Part shown: piece after piece, positions 37,291-43,887 of the stretch | How positions within the stretch are numbered: position 1 is the first letter of the stretch | Layout of the letters: each line of letters starts with the position of its first letter | Source: Natrononativus amylolyticus | GTDB taxonomy: Archaea > Halobacteriota > Halobacteria > Halobacteriales > Natrialbaceae | Assembly (NCBI RefSeq): GCF_024362525.1 | Contig: NZ_CP101459.1 | Coordinates: 620,001-684,000 of the forward strand | DNA length: 64,000 bases | Direction: 5' to 3' | Translations under genes and position numbers: made by a program | The notes under the pieces: generated by a model | Told to the model about the DNA's origin: nothing | What the model saw: the letters and a program-made list of their open reading frames with translations, nothing else | The model's database searches: none

Positions 37291-37544
37291 TCAGGTTGTC
37301 CGAACGAGCAGTTCCTTCTCGGTGAGTGTGACGTCGTACTCACCGATTGAGAATGCGACCGACACCGGCTCGCCAGTCGTGACGAGTCGATCGAGCGTTT
37401 CGGAATCAAGCGTGTCGGAGAGGACGATCCCGAGGGTTGGTCCCAGCTCGGTCGATGGGCAGTTCTCGAGCCTCGCGATCGCTTCGATCAGTGCGATGCT
37501 GGCGGCGTTTTCGACCACTCGTATTCGACTTGTCTAGTTGCCAT
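37291..37544 (-). pseudogene. HalOD1-domain gene with an apparent frameshift
   Basis: From ATG at 37544 the frame reads MATRQVEYEWSKTPPAS and then hits a stop. In another frame the protein continues IALIEAIARLENC and FSIGEYDVTLTEKELL to 37291. Joined, the two halves form a standard haloarchaeal HalOD1 output domain (about 85 residues). One base appears to be missing near 37,495-37,500. An alternative is that translation starts with GTG at 37518 and the protein is merely short. The first possibility is favoured because EYEWS-TPP is the usual start of the domain. Confidence 0.6.
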
Positions 37545-37698
37545 GATTCACCTTCACTGTTAACCCCGCCCCAGCTCCTGCCAATCTCGCCTGCTGGGTT
37601 CGACAGTTCGGACAAGCATGAAGCGTTCCAGTGTTGTCTGCAAACACACGCTTATACTGTTCTGTAACGTGACTGCCACAGTTCGAACACTCAGGCAT
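37534..37698 (-). CDS. DUF7563-like zinc-ribbon protein, 54 aa
   Basis: The frame reads MPECSNCGSHVTEQYKRVFAD and then ACPNCRTQQ: two CxxC knuckles about 25 residues apart. This is a widespread haloarchaeal one-domain zinc ribbon that starts with P-E-C-x-N-C-G and V-T-x-x-Y-x-R-V-F. Its start follows the stop of the 57-residue gene by two bases, and its end overlaps the HalOD1 start. Function is unknown. Confidence 0.7.
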   Translation of the reverse strand: MPECSNCGSHVTEQYKRVFADNTGTLHACPNCRTQQARLAGAGAGLTVKVNHGN

Positions 37699-37700
37699 CG

Positions 37701-37874
37701 TCAGGCCCCCACGTCCGTCTGCTCGTAGACGGCGATCGTCGCCTCGAGTTCGGCGATCGAGTCTGCGAGGGTCAACGGCTCGGCCAGGTGCTCCTCGACC
37801 GTTCGCAGATTGGCCAGAACTGCTTCGAGTTCGGCCTGTACTCGGTCGTCAGGCCATCCAGTGGACTCACTCAT
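37701..37874 (-). CDS. Small helical protein, 57 aa
   Basis: MSESTGWPDDRVQAELEAVL and the following residues form two amphipathic helices rich in Leu, Glu and Ala with heptad spacing, suggesting a helical hairpin or coiled-coil dimer. The ATG shares its A with the stop of the previous gene (TGATG), so it is translationally coupled. No known family. Confidence 0.6.
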   Translation of the reverse strand: MSESTGWPDDRVQAELEAVLANLRTVEEHLAEPLTLADSIAELEATIAVYEQTDVGA

Positions 37875-38194
37875 CACGACTCACCCTCCGGGCAGCCGGG
37901 CGCATGCGGCAGTTTGTCCTGTCCACCAAGTTCGACCAGCAGCTCACGTTTGCAGTACCTACACCGGATGTACGCCTTCCCGCCCTGTTCCGGCGGTTCG
38001 ATATGTCGCGTGTACGGCGGCCTCTCGGAATCGGTCCGGATGGTCTCGGTGGCTGCGGTCCCGCCATCGGACACCACCCGCTCTGTGCAAACAGTCAGTT
38101 CGGCTGCTGCACGCAGACGCAGCTCTCTGCCCGTGTCGGTTTCGTAGTAGTCAGCTCGCTGTACCACTCGGTCGATGGTTCTAACCTGTTGCAT
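37874..38194 (-). CDS. Putative zinc-binding protein, 106 aa
   Basis: Begins MQQVRTIDRVVQRADYYETD. The C-terminal third has CRYCKREL followed by HAPGCPEGE, so a CxxC and a H-x3-C pair could bind one zinc. Hairpin E4 lies directly upstream with its GGAGGG about 10 bases before the ATG. Homologues with the same N-terminal D-R-V and C-terminal HAPGCP pattern are, I believe, common hypothetical proteins of haloarchaea. Confidence 0.65.
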   Translation of the reverse strand: MQQVRTIDRVVQRADYYETDTGRELRLRAAAELTVCTERVVSDGGTAATETIRTDSERPPYTRHIEPPEQGGKAYIRCRYCKRELLVELGGQDKLPHAPGCPEGES

Positions 38195-38203
38195 CGGTTC
38201 AAA

Positions 38204-38236
38204 CCCTCCACCCCTCTCGAGGGTGAGAACAACACC
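38204..38236 (-). repeat. Array hairpin element E4
   Basis: Minus-strand reading: GTGTTGTTCTCACCCTC, then GAGAGGGGTGGAGGG, ending 10 bases before the ATG at 38194. Conserved bases continue for some 20 positions on the 5' side (CACCGCATGTG), similar to E2. Confidence 0.75.
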
Positions 38237-38278
38237 ACATGCGGTGGGTTCGTGCCGACGCTAGTCGGTTCGGCAAGG

Positions 38279-38659
38279 TTACCCCACACCTTCGGACTCG
38301 ATTTCATGCGTGGGGTAACTCACAATGCTGGCGGACTCGCTGGGGGCCTGCGCCCTAGTCTGCAGTTCGCGAATCCGCTGTGCGTGGCGTGTAGCCTCGA
38401 GAACGGACGTTCGGATCGCGACTGCAACCCGATGTTTGCACGCGCCCTGGTGGTGTTCGTCTGCCGGGCACGTACAGCTGTGCGGCAGGCCGTCCTCGAT
38501 CGTAACCAGATACTCGTGATCCTCCGGATTCGCATGGCTGATATTGCGAGCGAGGACGCCCTGCGAGACAAGTTCGAACTCGAAGGCTTCGTACTGGGCG
38601 CGTCGGAGCGTCCGCTGGGTCGGTTCAAGTCGCTCGAGTGGGTGTGCTGATGGTGACAT
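38279..38659 (-). CDS. SWIM zinc-finger protein, 126 aa
   Basis: The central part has HSCTCPADEHHQGACKHRVAV, the C-x-C-xn-C-x-H arrangement of a SWIM zinc finger, which binds DNA or proteins. The N-terminal RTLRRAQYEAFEFELV is a typical lead-in of haloarchaeal SWIM proteins. A related but broken SWIM gene lies at 45.5-46.1 kb. No hairpin element separates it from the gene before it (41 bases). Confidence 0.75.
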   Translation of the reverse strand: MSPSAHPLERLEPTQRTLRRAQYEAFEFELVSQGVLARNISHANPEDHEYLVTIEDGLPHSCTCPADEHHQGACKHRVAVAIRTSVLEATRHAQRIRELQTRAQAPSESASIVSYPTHEIESEGVG

Positions 38660-38700
38660 CGATCAGGTCAACTGCGGCTAGACTGGTCGATCGTGTCGAG

Positions 38701-38922
38701 TTACGCACTCTCGCATTCCGAGCAAATCAGTTGAACACCGAGGTCACAGGCAGTTTCACAGCTCTGGGTCGGAACAAGTCCGAACTTCCCACAGTACTCA
38801 CAGCTCGTGTTGGTGTGACCAGGAGCGTCGAACACGTCGAAGCGGGTACGTTTGACGGCATTATCAGTCTCGGTGATGAACTCAACGGCGATTGGTATGT
38901 TGGTCCGACTAGCAGTTTGCAT
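38701..38922 (-). CDS. Zinc-ribbon protein, 73 aa
   Basis: From ATG at 38922, directly after hairpin E5. The Cys pattern is CEYCGKFG, then CETACD, then CSEC near the end, so probably one zinc ribbon plus one extra Cys pair. The middle GLVPTQSCETA aligns with GLVTTLACEEA of the protein at 39570-39797, so the two are paralogues within the array. The open frame runs upstream to 38949, but those bases belong to the hairpin element. Confidence 0.65.
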   Translation of the reverse strand: MQTASRTNIPIAVEFITETDNAVKRTRFDVFDAPGHTNTSCEYCGKFGLVPTQSCETACDLGVQLICSECESA

Positions 38923-38931
38923 TGTTTTCAA

Positions 38932-38963
38932 TCTCTCTACCCCTCCCAAGGGGTGAACAACGC
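38932..38963 (-). repeat. Array hairpin element E5
   Basis: Minus-strand reading: GCGTTGTTCACCCCTTG, then GGAGGGGTAGAGAG, about 9 bases before the ATG at 38922. The loop bases differ from the other copies while the stem (ACCCCT with AGGGGT) is kept. Confidence 0.75.
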
Positions 38964-38996
38964 TACCGGCTGTGCGTTCGTCGCAAGGCTTTCGAC

Positions 38997-39464
38997 TCAG
39001 CGGATTGGCTTCGGCCCCCGCGACGAGAAGGTGATCTCGCCGTTCTCTCGCTCGTCTTCCGTCTGCAGGTTGTATTGCTCCCCAAGGTCACTGCAGACGG
39101 TTTCTGCGACCTCGAGTGCTTCCTCGAGCGTTGGGGCTTCGGCTTCGATCGATCCCCAGTCCGGATTTGCGTTCGGATAGACGGCCACTTGGTACGTGTC
39201 AACGAAACAGTCGGGCCAGCTCGACGATGGCTGGTACACCGCTGTCGGTGCGATCGTTACTTCCATCGGCGTCGAGAATACTGCCTTACCCACCTCGTCG
39301 ACGATGAACCGAACCAACGAGAACACACACTGCCGCCGACCCAGTGCCCACGATCGGACGCTACCCTGCTCACAATCCCATACCGGGAATCGTTCCTCGA
39401 TGCTCTCCGACGCCTCGAGTACCTGTGCGGTCGCCAGTCGACTGACCGATTCGTGTATCGACAT
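38997..39464 (-). CDS. Hypothetical protein, 155 aa
   Basis: Begins MSIHESVSRLATAQVLEASE. The C-terminal part (APTLEEALEVAETVCSDL) is helical. Cys residues are scattered (Cys31, 45, 85, 128) without CxxC spacing, so it is not a zinc ribbon. It starts directly after hairpin E6. No family recognised. Confidence 0.6.
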   Translation of the reverse strand: MSIHESVSRLATAQVLEASESIEERFPVWDCEQGSVRSWALGRRQCVFSLVRFIVDEVGKAVFSTPMEVTIAPTAVYQPSSSWPDCFVDTYQVAVYPNANPDWGSIEAEAPTLEEALEVAETVCSDLGEQYNLQTEDERENGEITFSSRGPKPIR

Positions 39465-39472
39465 CTCTTGAA

Positions 39473-39506
39473 CCCTCTACCCCTCTCAGAGGGGCGAACA
39501 ACACCA
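39473..39506 (-). repeat. Array hairpin element E6
   Basis: Minus-strand reading: GTGTTGTTCGCCCCTC, TGA, then GAGGGGTAGAGGG, about 9 bases before the ATG at 39464. This copy is closest to the consensus and has a perfect CCCCTC/GAGGGG stem. Confidence 0.8.
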
Positions 39507-39569
39507 CTGGGCGGATGCATTGTCGTGTCCTTCTCGTTCGCCGATCCGCCGTGGCCCGTGTCGCCGATC

Positions 39570-39797
39570 TCACCCACACTTCGAACAGACGAGGTCGACG
39601 TCCCGGATTGTGGCTTCCTCGCAAGCCAGCGTCGTGACCAGACCGTATGTCCCACAGCTGTCGTACCTCGTTCCAGAGCGGGCCGCAAGAGCCGGCAGTT
39701 CACCGTGAGGATCGTGATCGGGTTTCTGGAACAATGGATCGTCTCTGGTTTTGAACTCAACAACAATCGACTCTGACTGGCTATCTGGTACTGGCAT
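39570..39797 (-). CDS. Zinc-ribbon-like protein, 75 aa
   Basis: From ATG at 39797. The C-terminal half has SCGTYGLVTTLACEEA and then CSKC at the very end. Compared with its paralogue at 38701-38922, the first Cys of the leading CxxC is Asp/Ser (YDSCGT), so zinc binding may be weakened. It is the first gene of the array in the direction of transcription. Confidence 0.6.
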   Translation of the reverse strand: MPVPDSQSESIVVEFKTRDDPLFQKPDHDPHGELPALAARSGTRYDSCGTYGLVTTLACEEATIRDVDLVCSKCG

Positions 39798-39803
39798 CTT
39801 TGA

Positions 39804-39837
39804 TCCCTCTACCCTGCTGAGAGGGGCAAACAACCCC
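39804..39837 (-). repeat. Array hairpin element E7
   Basis: Minus-strand reading: GGGTTGTTTGCCCCTC, then AGCAGGGTAGAGGG, 7 bases before the ATG at 39797. It is slightly diverged in the 3' half of the stem. It is the first element in the direction of transcription. Confidence 0.7.
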
Positions 39838-40027
39838 ACGATCGTGTCGAACTGAATGTTGCGTCAATCGTGGACTGATGAGTTTGTGATCTCCTGCTCA
39901 GACGTCTGAGAACGACTAGTTTCTACTTTCATGTGCGAGAGACAAGGCGCGATTGTCGCACAAGTCAGAGCGTGATCAACGCGGAGGAGGAAATGCTCAG
40001 TACACGTTGTCCTAATCGCAGGTTGGC

Positions 40028-40507
40028 CTACCCATCAATGAGTGTGAGTTTCTCACGCTTTTCTGTCGGGATTGGATTGACGTATTTCACATCTTCGCCG
40101 TCGCAAAGGTCGTCGAAATCACTGTCGGTAGTGATCAAGTAATCGGCATCATACGACCGCGCGAGCGCTAAGATGAACGAGTCGTACACGTCGTGATTTT
40201 TCTCGGCGCTAATATCGTACGCTTCGAGAAGCGTCGACTCGGTGGCGCTCACGATTCGCGCTGGGCTTCGTACGAGCGATTGAATCGCATTGCGAGCATC
40301 AACAGTGTTCACACCAAAATTGCCCGTCATAAGATACTGTGCTCGTAACGGGTAGTAATCGAATACGAGTAAGACGTTCGGTCCATCAAGTGTGTTCTGG
40401 ATCCACGGATATACATCATCATACGCGGGATGGTTATCGGTCAGCCCGATCGCAAGAACGTTTACATCAGTGAGGATCGTCACCTCGGTCGGGAAAGAAT
40501 CAGGCAT
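40028..40507 (-). CDS. PIN-domain toxin, VapC-like
   Basis: A 159-residue PIN-domain protein. The acidic residues of the metal-dependent RNase site are present: Asp in ILTDVNVLAIG, Glu in STLLEAYDIS, Asp in HDVYDSFILALAR and Asp in TTDSDFDDL. It probably cleaves RNA when free of its antitoxin. Its gene follows the AbrB-type gene by 9 bases on the same strand, the usual antitoxin-toxin order. The pair would stabilise the surrounding accessory DNA. Confidence 0.8.
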   Translation of the reverse strand: MPDSFPTEVTILTDVNVLAIGLTDNHPAYDDVYPWIQNTLDGPNVLLVFDYYPLRAQYLMTGNFGVNTVDARNAIQSLVRSPARIVSATESTLLEAYDISAEKNHDVYDSFILALARSYDADYLITTDSDFDDLCDGEDVKYVNPIPTEKREKLTLIDG

Positions 40508-40516
40508 TCGGCTTCT

Positions 40517-40786
40517 TTACCGATTCATTGGCCCGAAGAGCGTTTCTCCAGCATCAGTCGGTGTGGAGTTCTCCCAGTTATCCCGCTCTGCTGTTGCTGT
40601 CTTCAGTTTCGAACTCGGCTTCGGGTTGACCTCGAGGACGGATCCAATGAGGGTAGCGGGGATCTCATCGTTCGATTCGATTCCGAGTCGCTCTCGAATC
40701 TCTTTCGGGAGCGTTACCCGTCCTCTGTCATCCACTTTGAGTGTGAGTTCTTCTCCGTGGTTCGCTTCAAACGAGGTCTTTCCCAT
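40517..40786 (-). CDS. AbrB-type antitoxin, VapB-like
   Basis: An 89-residue protein with an AbrB/SpoVT swapped-hairpin DNA-binding domain (LTLKVDDRGRVTLPKEIRERLGIE). The C-terminal tail (KPSSKLKTATAERDNWENS) would bind and inhibit the PIN toxin encoded just downstream. It probably also represses its own operon. Confidence 0.8.
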   Translation of the reverse strand: MGKTSFEANHGEELTLKVDDRGRVTLPKEIRERLGIESNDEIPATLIGSVLEVNPKPSSKLKTATAERDNWENSTPTDAGETLFGPMNR

Positions 40787-41099
40787 TTTGAATCACCTAA
40801 TACCCACTATCCGACTGACATACAAAACCTTTGCGCTCCTCCCTGTCTTGGCACGTTCGCACGCTTCTGAGGCAGTGCAGGGCAAGAACTCCGGCGGTCA
40901 CGCCGGAGGATGCCATCCGACTGGGCTGCTCGACGAAGCTCTCAGAACTGCATCAGCGTGGCGCGCGATGAATCCGCGCTAAACGCGGAGAACGCGTGAG
41001 GGACGAGCGACGCGACCGCAGGGAGCAAAGCGAGGAGGCTGGGGAGGACGCGAGCGAAGCGAGCGTGTGGTCGTCCACACAAAAAGAGGTGAGACGACG
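40787..41099. other. GC-rich non-coding stretch with a strong hairpin
   Basis: No gene is seen. A perfect 8-base-pair hairpin lies at 40889-40908 (CTCCGGCG, GTCA, CGCCGGAG) and a smaller one near 40973-40988 (CCGCG, CTAAA, CGCGG). The stretch from about 40,990 to 41,070 is purine-rich with GAGCGA-type repeats and resembles in style the ends of the R1 and R2 repeats at 42.1 and 43.6 kb. Confidence 0.45.
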
Positions 41100-41981
41100 C
41101 TATTCCTGGGTCCACCACCGTCCGCGTTCGGGGAACTCGAGGCGGCTCCAGCCGGTCACGGCGAGGTTACATTGCTCGTTGTGCCAGTTCTTCGCCGCGT
41201 TCCGGATCCGCACTGTCTGACCCTCGCTCACTGTCGTCTGGTAGGAGTTCTTCCAGATTGTAAACTTCATCTTCTCCGTGTCGTCTGCGATCAGCCCCAC
41301 TTGGCTGATCGACGGCTTCGAGGGCGCCCACAACTCAATGATCTCGCCTTCCACGTCCACTTCGCCTGCTTCCACCTCCGGCACGTCTGCGATGTCGACG
41401 ATTGTTCCCGACTCGGCCTTCACTTCCTCCATCTGCTCGAGGGTTGCGTCGATCATTGACTGTCCCCCCGCGACCTTCTCGCCAAGGCTACGGCTCACTG
41501 CTGCTCGGCTTGGCCCCCCGCGCACCGATTCCGTGATCCGCACTGACTGCGTGTTGACTTCCGCCAACTGTATGTGTTCCAACTCCGACCGGGGATCCGC
41601 CCTTTCGACCCGCCGCTGTCTGCGCTGCTCGACGACGATCTCTCGCGCCCGTGCTTCCCGCCCGTCCTGCCGTCCGAACGTCGCCTTTGCACTGATCAAC
41701 TCGAGCTCCTCCTCCCGACCTCGAATCCGCTCTTCTTGCGCCAGTGGCAGGTGGCCGAATTCATTTTCCTCGCGACCAACCACCGTCTCGGGGTGGTTCG
41801 TCTCGACTTTCGTGTGTGTCTCCTGCTCGGCACTCGGCGAGAGCTCCGGCGTCTCGTCCACGATGTCTTCCGCGAACGGATCTTCCACCTCCACGCCTAC
41901 GTCCGTCTTCTCCGCAGCCACCTCTTGGTTGACAGTCGATTCATCCGAAGTTTTATCATCTCGGAAGTTCGTAGAACTCAT
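41100..41981 (-). CDS. RPA-like OB-fold single-stranded DNA-binding protein
   Basis: A 293-residue protein. Residues 1-140 are acidic and low-complexity (EDPFAEDIVDETPELSP). A basic, Arg- and Glu-rich helical middle follows (REARAREIVVEQRRQRRVE). The last 85 residues form an OB fold: VEGEIIELWAPSKPSISQVG, then MKFTIWKNSYQTTV and GWSRLEFPERG, as in archaeal replication protein A. It probably coats single-stranded DNA of a plasmid or virus. The ATG at 41981 is chosen; the frame continues upstream only through the GC-rich repeat R1. Confidence 0.7.
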   Translation of the reverse strand: MSSTNFRDDKTSDESTVNQEVAAEKTDVGVEVEDPFAEDIVDETPELSPSAEQETHTKVETNHPETVVGREENEFGHLPLAQEERIRGREEELELISAKATFGRQDGREARAREIVVEQRRQRRVERADPRSELEHIQLAEVNTQSVRITESVRGGPSRAAVSRSLGEKVAGGQSMIDATLEQMEEVKAESGTIVDIADVPEVEAGEVDVEGEIIELWAPSKPSISQVGLIADDTEKMKFTIWKNSYQTTVSEGQTVRIRNAAKNWHNEQCNLAVTGWSRLEFPERGRWWTQE

Positions 41982-42134
41982 TGCATTAACCTCGAAGGCG
42001 CTTTCCAACGCGTCTTCACCTTCAACTCCTCTGAGTCCCAACTGTGCTCGTCTCCTGCAACCGCTCTCGCTCGCGCCTTCAGGTCCCCTGAGGCGCGAGT
42101 AGAGCGGGACACTATACCCCCACCATCCAGCACC

Positions 42135-42438
42135 GCGCGCCGGGAGCGACCGGAGCAAGCGGCCAGCGGAGTAAGTCCGCTCGTGTCCGGCCCGGACTGC
42201 AGGTCCGTGTCCAGTGCGACTGTCGAGACCACGGCGAGCTGTATCGTGGCTCGCCGCGCACATCGGTACCAAGCACTGGAACGCGAAAGCATGCGAGGGG
42301 CGCAACCGACGGGCTTACCCGCTGGCGCCGAAGGTACACGCCCGGAACGGGCGCTCGCGGTGCGGAGAGCGCCCGCACGCCCGGAATGGTCAGTCGCGAG
42401 CGACGCGAAGGGCGAGGAGGCGAGCGGGGCGTGCCGTC
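42135..42438 (+). repeat. GC-rich structured repeat R1
   Basis: It aligns with R2 (43555-43798) through a series of blocks in the same order: GAGC-AGCGGCCAGC, CGTGTCCGG, GGTCCGTGTCCAG-GCGAC, CTGGAAC-CGAAAGC, GCGAGGGGCGCAACCG and GAGCGGGGCGTGCCGT. A stem GGCGAGC/GCTCGCC sits at 42233-42255 where R2 has a different but also paired stem. No protein-coding frame is shared by the two copies, so a structured RNA or DNA element is more likely than a gene. Confidence 0.65.
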
Positions 42439-42639
42439 TCGTTCACACCGGTCAAGGAGTGTCAAAACACCCCTACCTTCAGCTCAGCCTGACGGACTTC
42501 GAAAGGGCGAGGACGTCTCGGTTGTCCCCGCCGACGCAAGCACCGCAACGACCGAGCGTTGCGAGGGAGTGAGGCGCGCAGCGAGGCGCGGGATGCCGAG
42601 CGGCCGAGGGCTTTCGGTGGTAGTGTGCTCCTCTCCCTT

Positions 42640-42900
42640 CTCGAGTAATATCGATGACATCGTCTCCCTCACAACTACCTCTCTGTCTCCACCCCTCCAT
42701 CACGATCTTTCCCTCACCCTACACCCTTTTTCTCTTCTCCTCTCCTCGAGCGTCACCTTCACGTCAACCCCACTCTGCCCTACGCGATCCGAGCACTTCA
42801 CACGTCTATCCGCATCCCCGCAACATCGTCTTCGTCTCTCTCCCAACGCACCAGTGTACTACCATCCCGCCTGTACTGTCTTCTCGAGTGGTCCGTTTAC
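42640..42900 (+). other. Strand-asymmetric, G-poor tract
   Basis: About 260 bases in which the plus strand is mostly C and T, with very little G (for example the runs CTCACAACTACCTCTCTG and CCCTTTTTCTCTTCTCCT). No gene signature is present on either strand. Such skew could come from a replication-origin-like or terminator-like segment of a lost plasmid, or from an RNA that avoids structure. The bounds are approximate. Confidence 0.4.
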
Positions 42901-42945
42901 CACCGAAACCGAACCAGTTGAAAGTCCACGTCGACTCCTCTATTA

Positions 42946-43554
42946 TAGTAGTCGTTAGAACTTTTTACGCAGAGGTTGTAGGCCCTTGCAATGGAACATC
43001 TTGACGAGATCTCCGTCGAGGATCTTCAGAACGCACTCGGCAACGTAGAAGGAAAGAAACCGACACAACGGCTGTTGGCCGCGATCGCGTACAAAAACGG
43101 CGTTCCACAGATTGAACTTGCTGAGTGGTACGGGGTTGAACGGAAAACGATCTATAATTGGCTCACGCGACTCGACACGGACGAGTCGCTCGAGCAGACC
43201 GTGACTGATGCTCAGCGGTCTGGGAGGAAACGAAAGCTCTCAGAAACAGAGCAAGAGCAATTCAATGCAACTGTCCACGACTCGCCCGAGGAAGTTGGGT
43301 TCGACGCGCCGGCGTGGACGCCGACGCTGGTTCAGCAGTTCCTCGACGAGACGTACGATGTCGAGTACTCAATCCCGAGCTGCCGGCGGTTACTGAAAGA
43401 AGCGGGATTGAGTTACCAGAAACCACGCCGTACAGCCGCCGAAGCTGACGAAGACGAACGAGATGAGTTCCACGATGAACTTAAAAAAAGCGGCGGGAGA
43501 TGGACGCCACAGTAGTCTGTATCGATCACACCAAGAAACCCGTGCAATCTGAAC
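42946..43554 (+). mobile_element. IS630-type element, copy 2, truncated
   Basis: The left inverted repeat (TAGTAGTCGTTAGAAC, preceded by TA) and the whole first transposase frame are kept. The second frame breaks off after VVCIDHTKKPVQSEPRA at about 43,555, where repeat R2 begins. The right end is missing. The DNA is nearly identical to copy 1, so the truncation is recent. Confidence 0.8.
42991..43515 (+). CDS. IS630 transposase, first frame (DNA-binding part)
   Basis: A 174-residue helix-turn-helix protein nearly identical to the one at 4712-5236 (AEWYGVE replaces VEWYGVE; RRRK becomes RKRK). The A7 slip site at its end is kept, but the catalytic frame stops soon after, so it can only make the DNA-binding part. 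Such truncated products can act as transposition inhibitors. Confidence 0.75.
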   Translation: MEHLDEISVEDLQNALGNVEGKKPTQRLLAAIAYKNGVPQIELAEWYGVERKTIYNWLTRLDTDESLEQTVTDAQRSGRKRKLSETEQEQFNATVHDSPEEVGFDAPAWTPTLVQQFLDETYDVEYSIPSCRRLLKEAGLSYQKPRRTAAEADEDERDEFHDELKKSGGRWTPQ

Positions 43555-43798
43555 CGCGCGCCGACCCGCCCGGAGCGAGCGGCCAGCTTTAAGCCGTTTC
43601 TCGTGTCCGGACCGAACTGCGGGTCCGTGTCCAGGGCGACGGCCGTGCGGAACGGCCCAAAGCGCTGGAACACGAAAGCCCGCGAGGGGCGCAACCGAAA
43701 ACGCGCTTAATGCTGGCGTCGAAACCAGATGCACTTTAGCCCGGAATGGTCGGTCGCGAGCGGCGCGGAGGGCGGAAGCGGCGAGCGGGGCGTGCCGT
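43555..43798 (+). repeat. GC-rich structured repeat R2
   Basis: A shorter relative of R1 fused directly to truncated IS630 copy 2. Where R1 has the stem GGCGAGC/GCTCGCC, R2 has GGCCGT (43641-43646) paired with ACGGCC (43652-43657), at the same place between the conserved blocks. The paired change suggests that structure is selected. It may be the end of a mobile element that inserted into the IS. Confidence 0.6.
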
Positions 43799-43887
43799 AA
43801 CAAAGGATCTGTTCAACCGAGTTCGGCGCTCAGTGACACAGCCGACATCCTGGTGGAATTAGAAAATAATAACTATTTTATATTTTT

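Noticed and set aside
35838-39837. A CRISPR array
   Set aside because: The repeats are spaced 325 to 1,050 bases apart, vary in sequence, stand before start codons and enclose genes, so they are not CRISPR repeats.
41278-42572. Frames of 274 and 332 codons opposite the RPA-like gene and across R1
   Set aside because: Ser- and Arg-rich composition typical of antisense frames; R1 and R2 share no frame.
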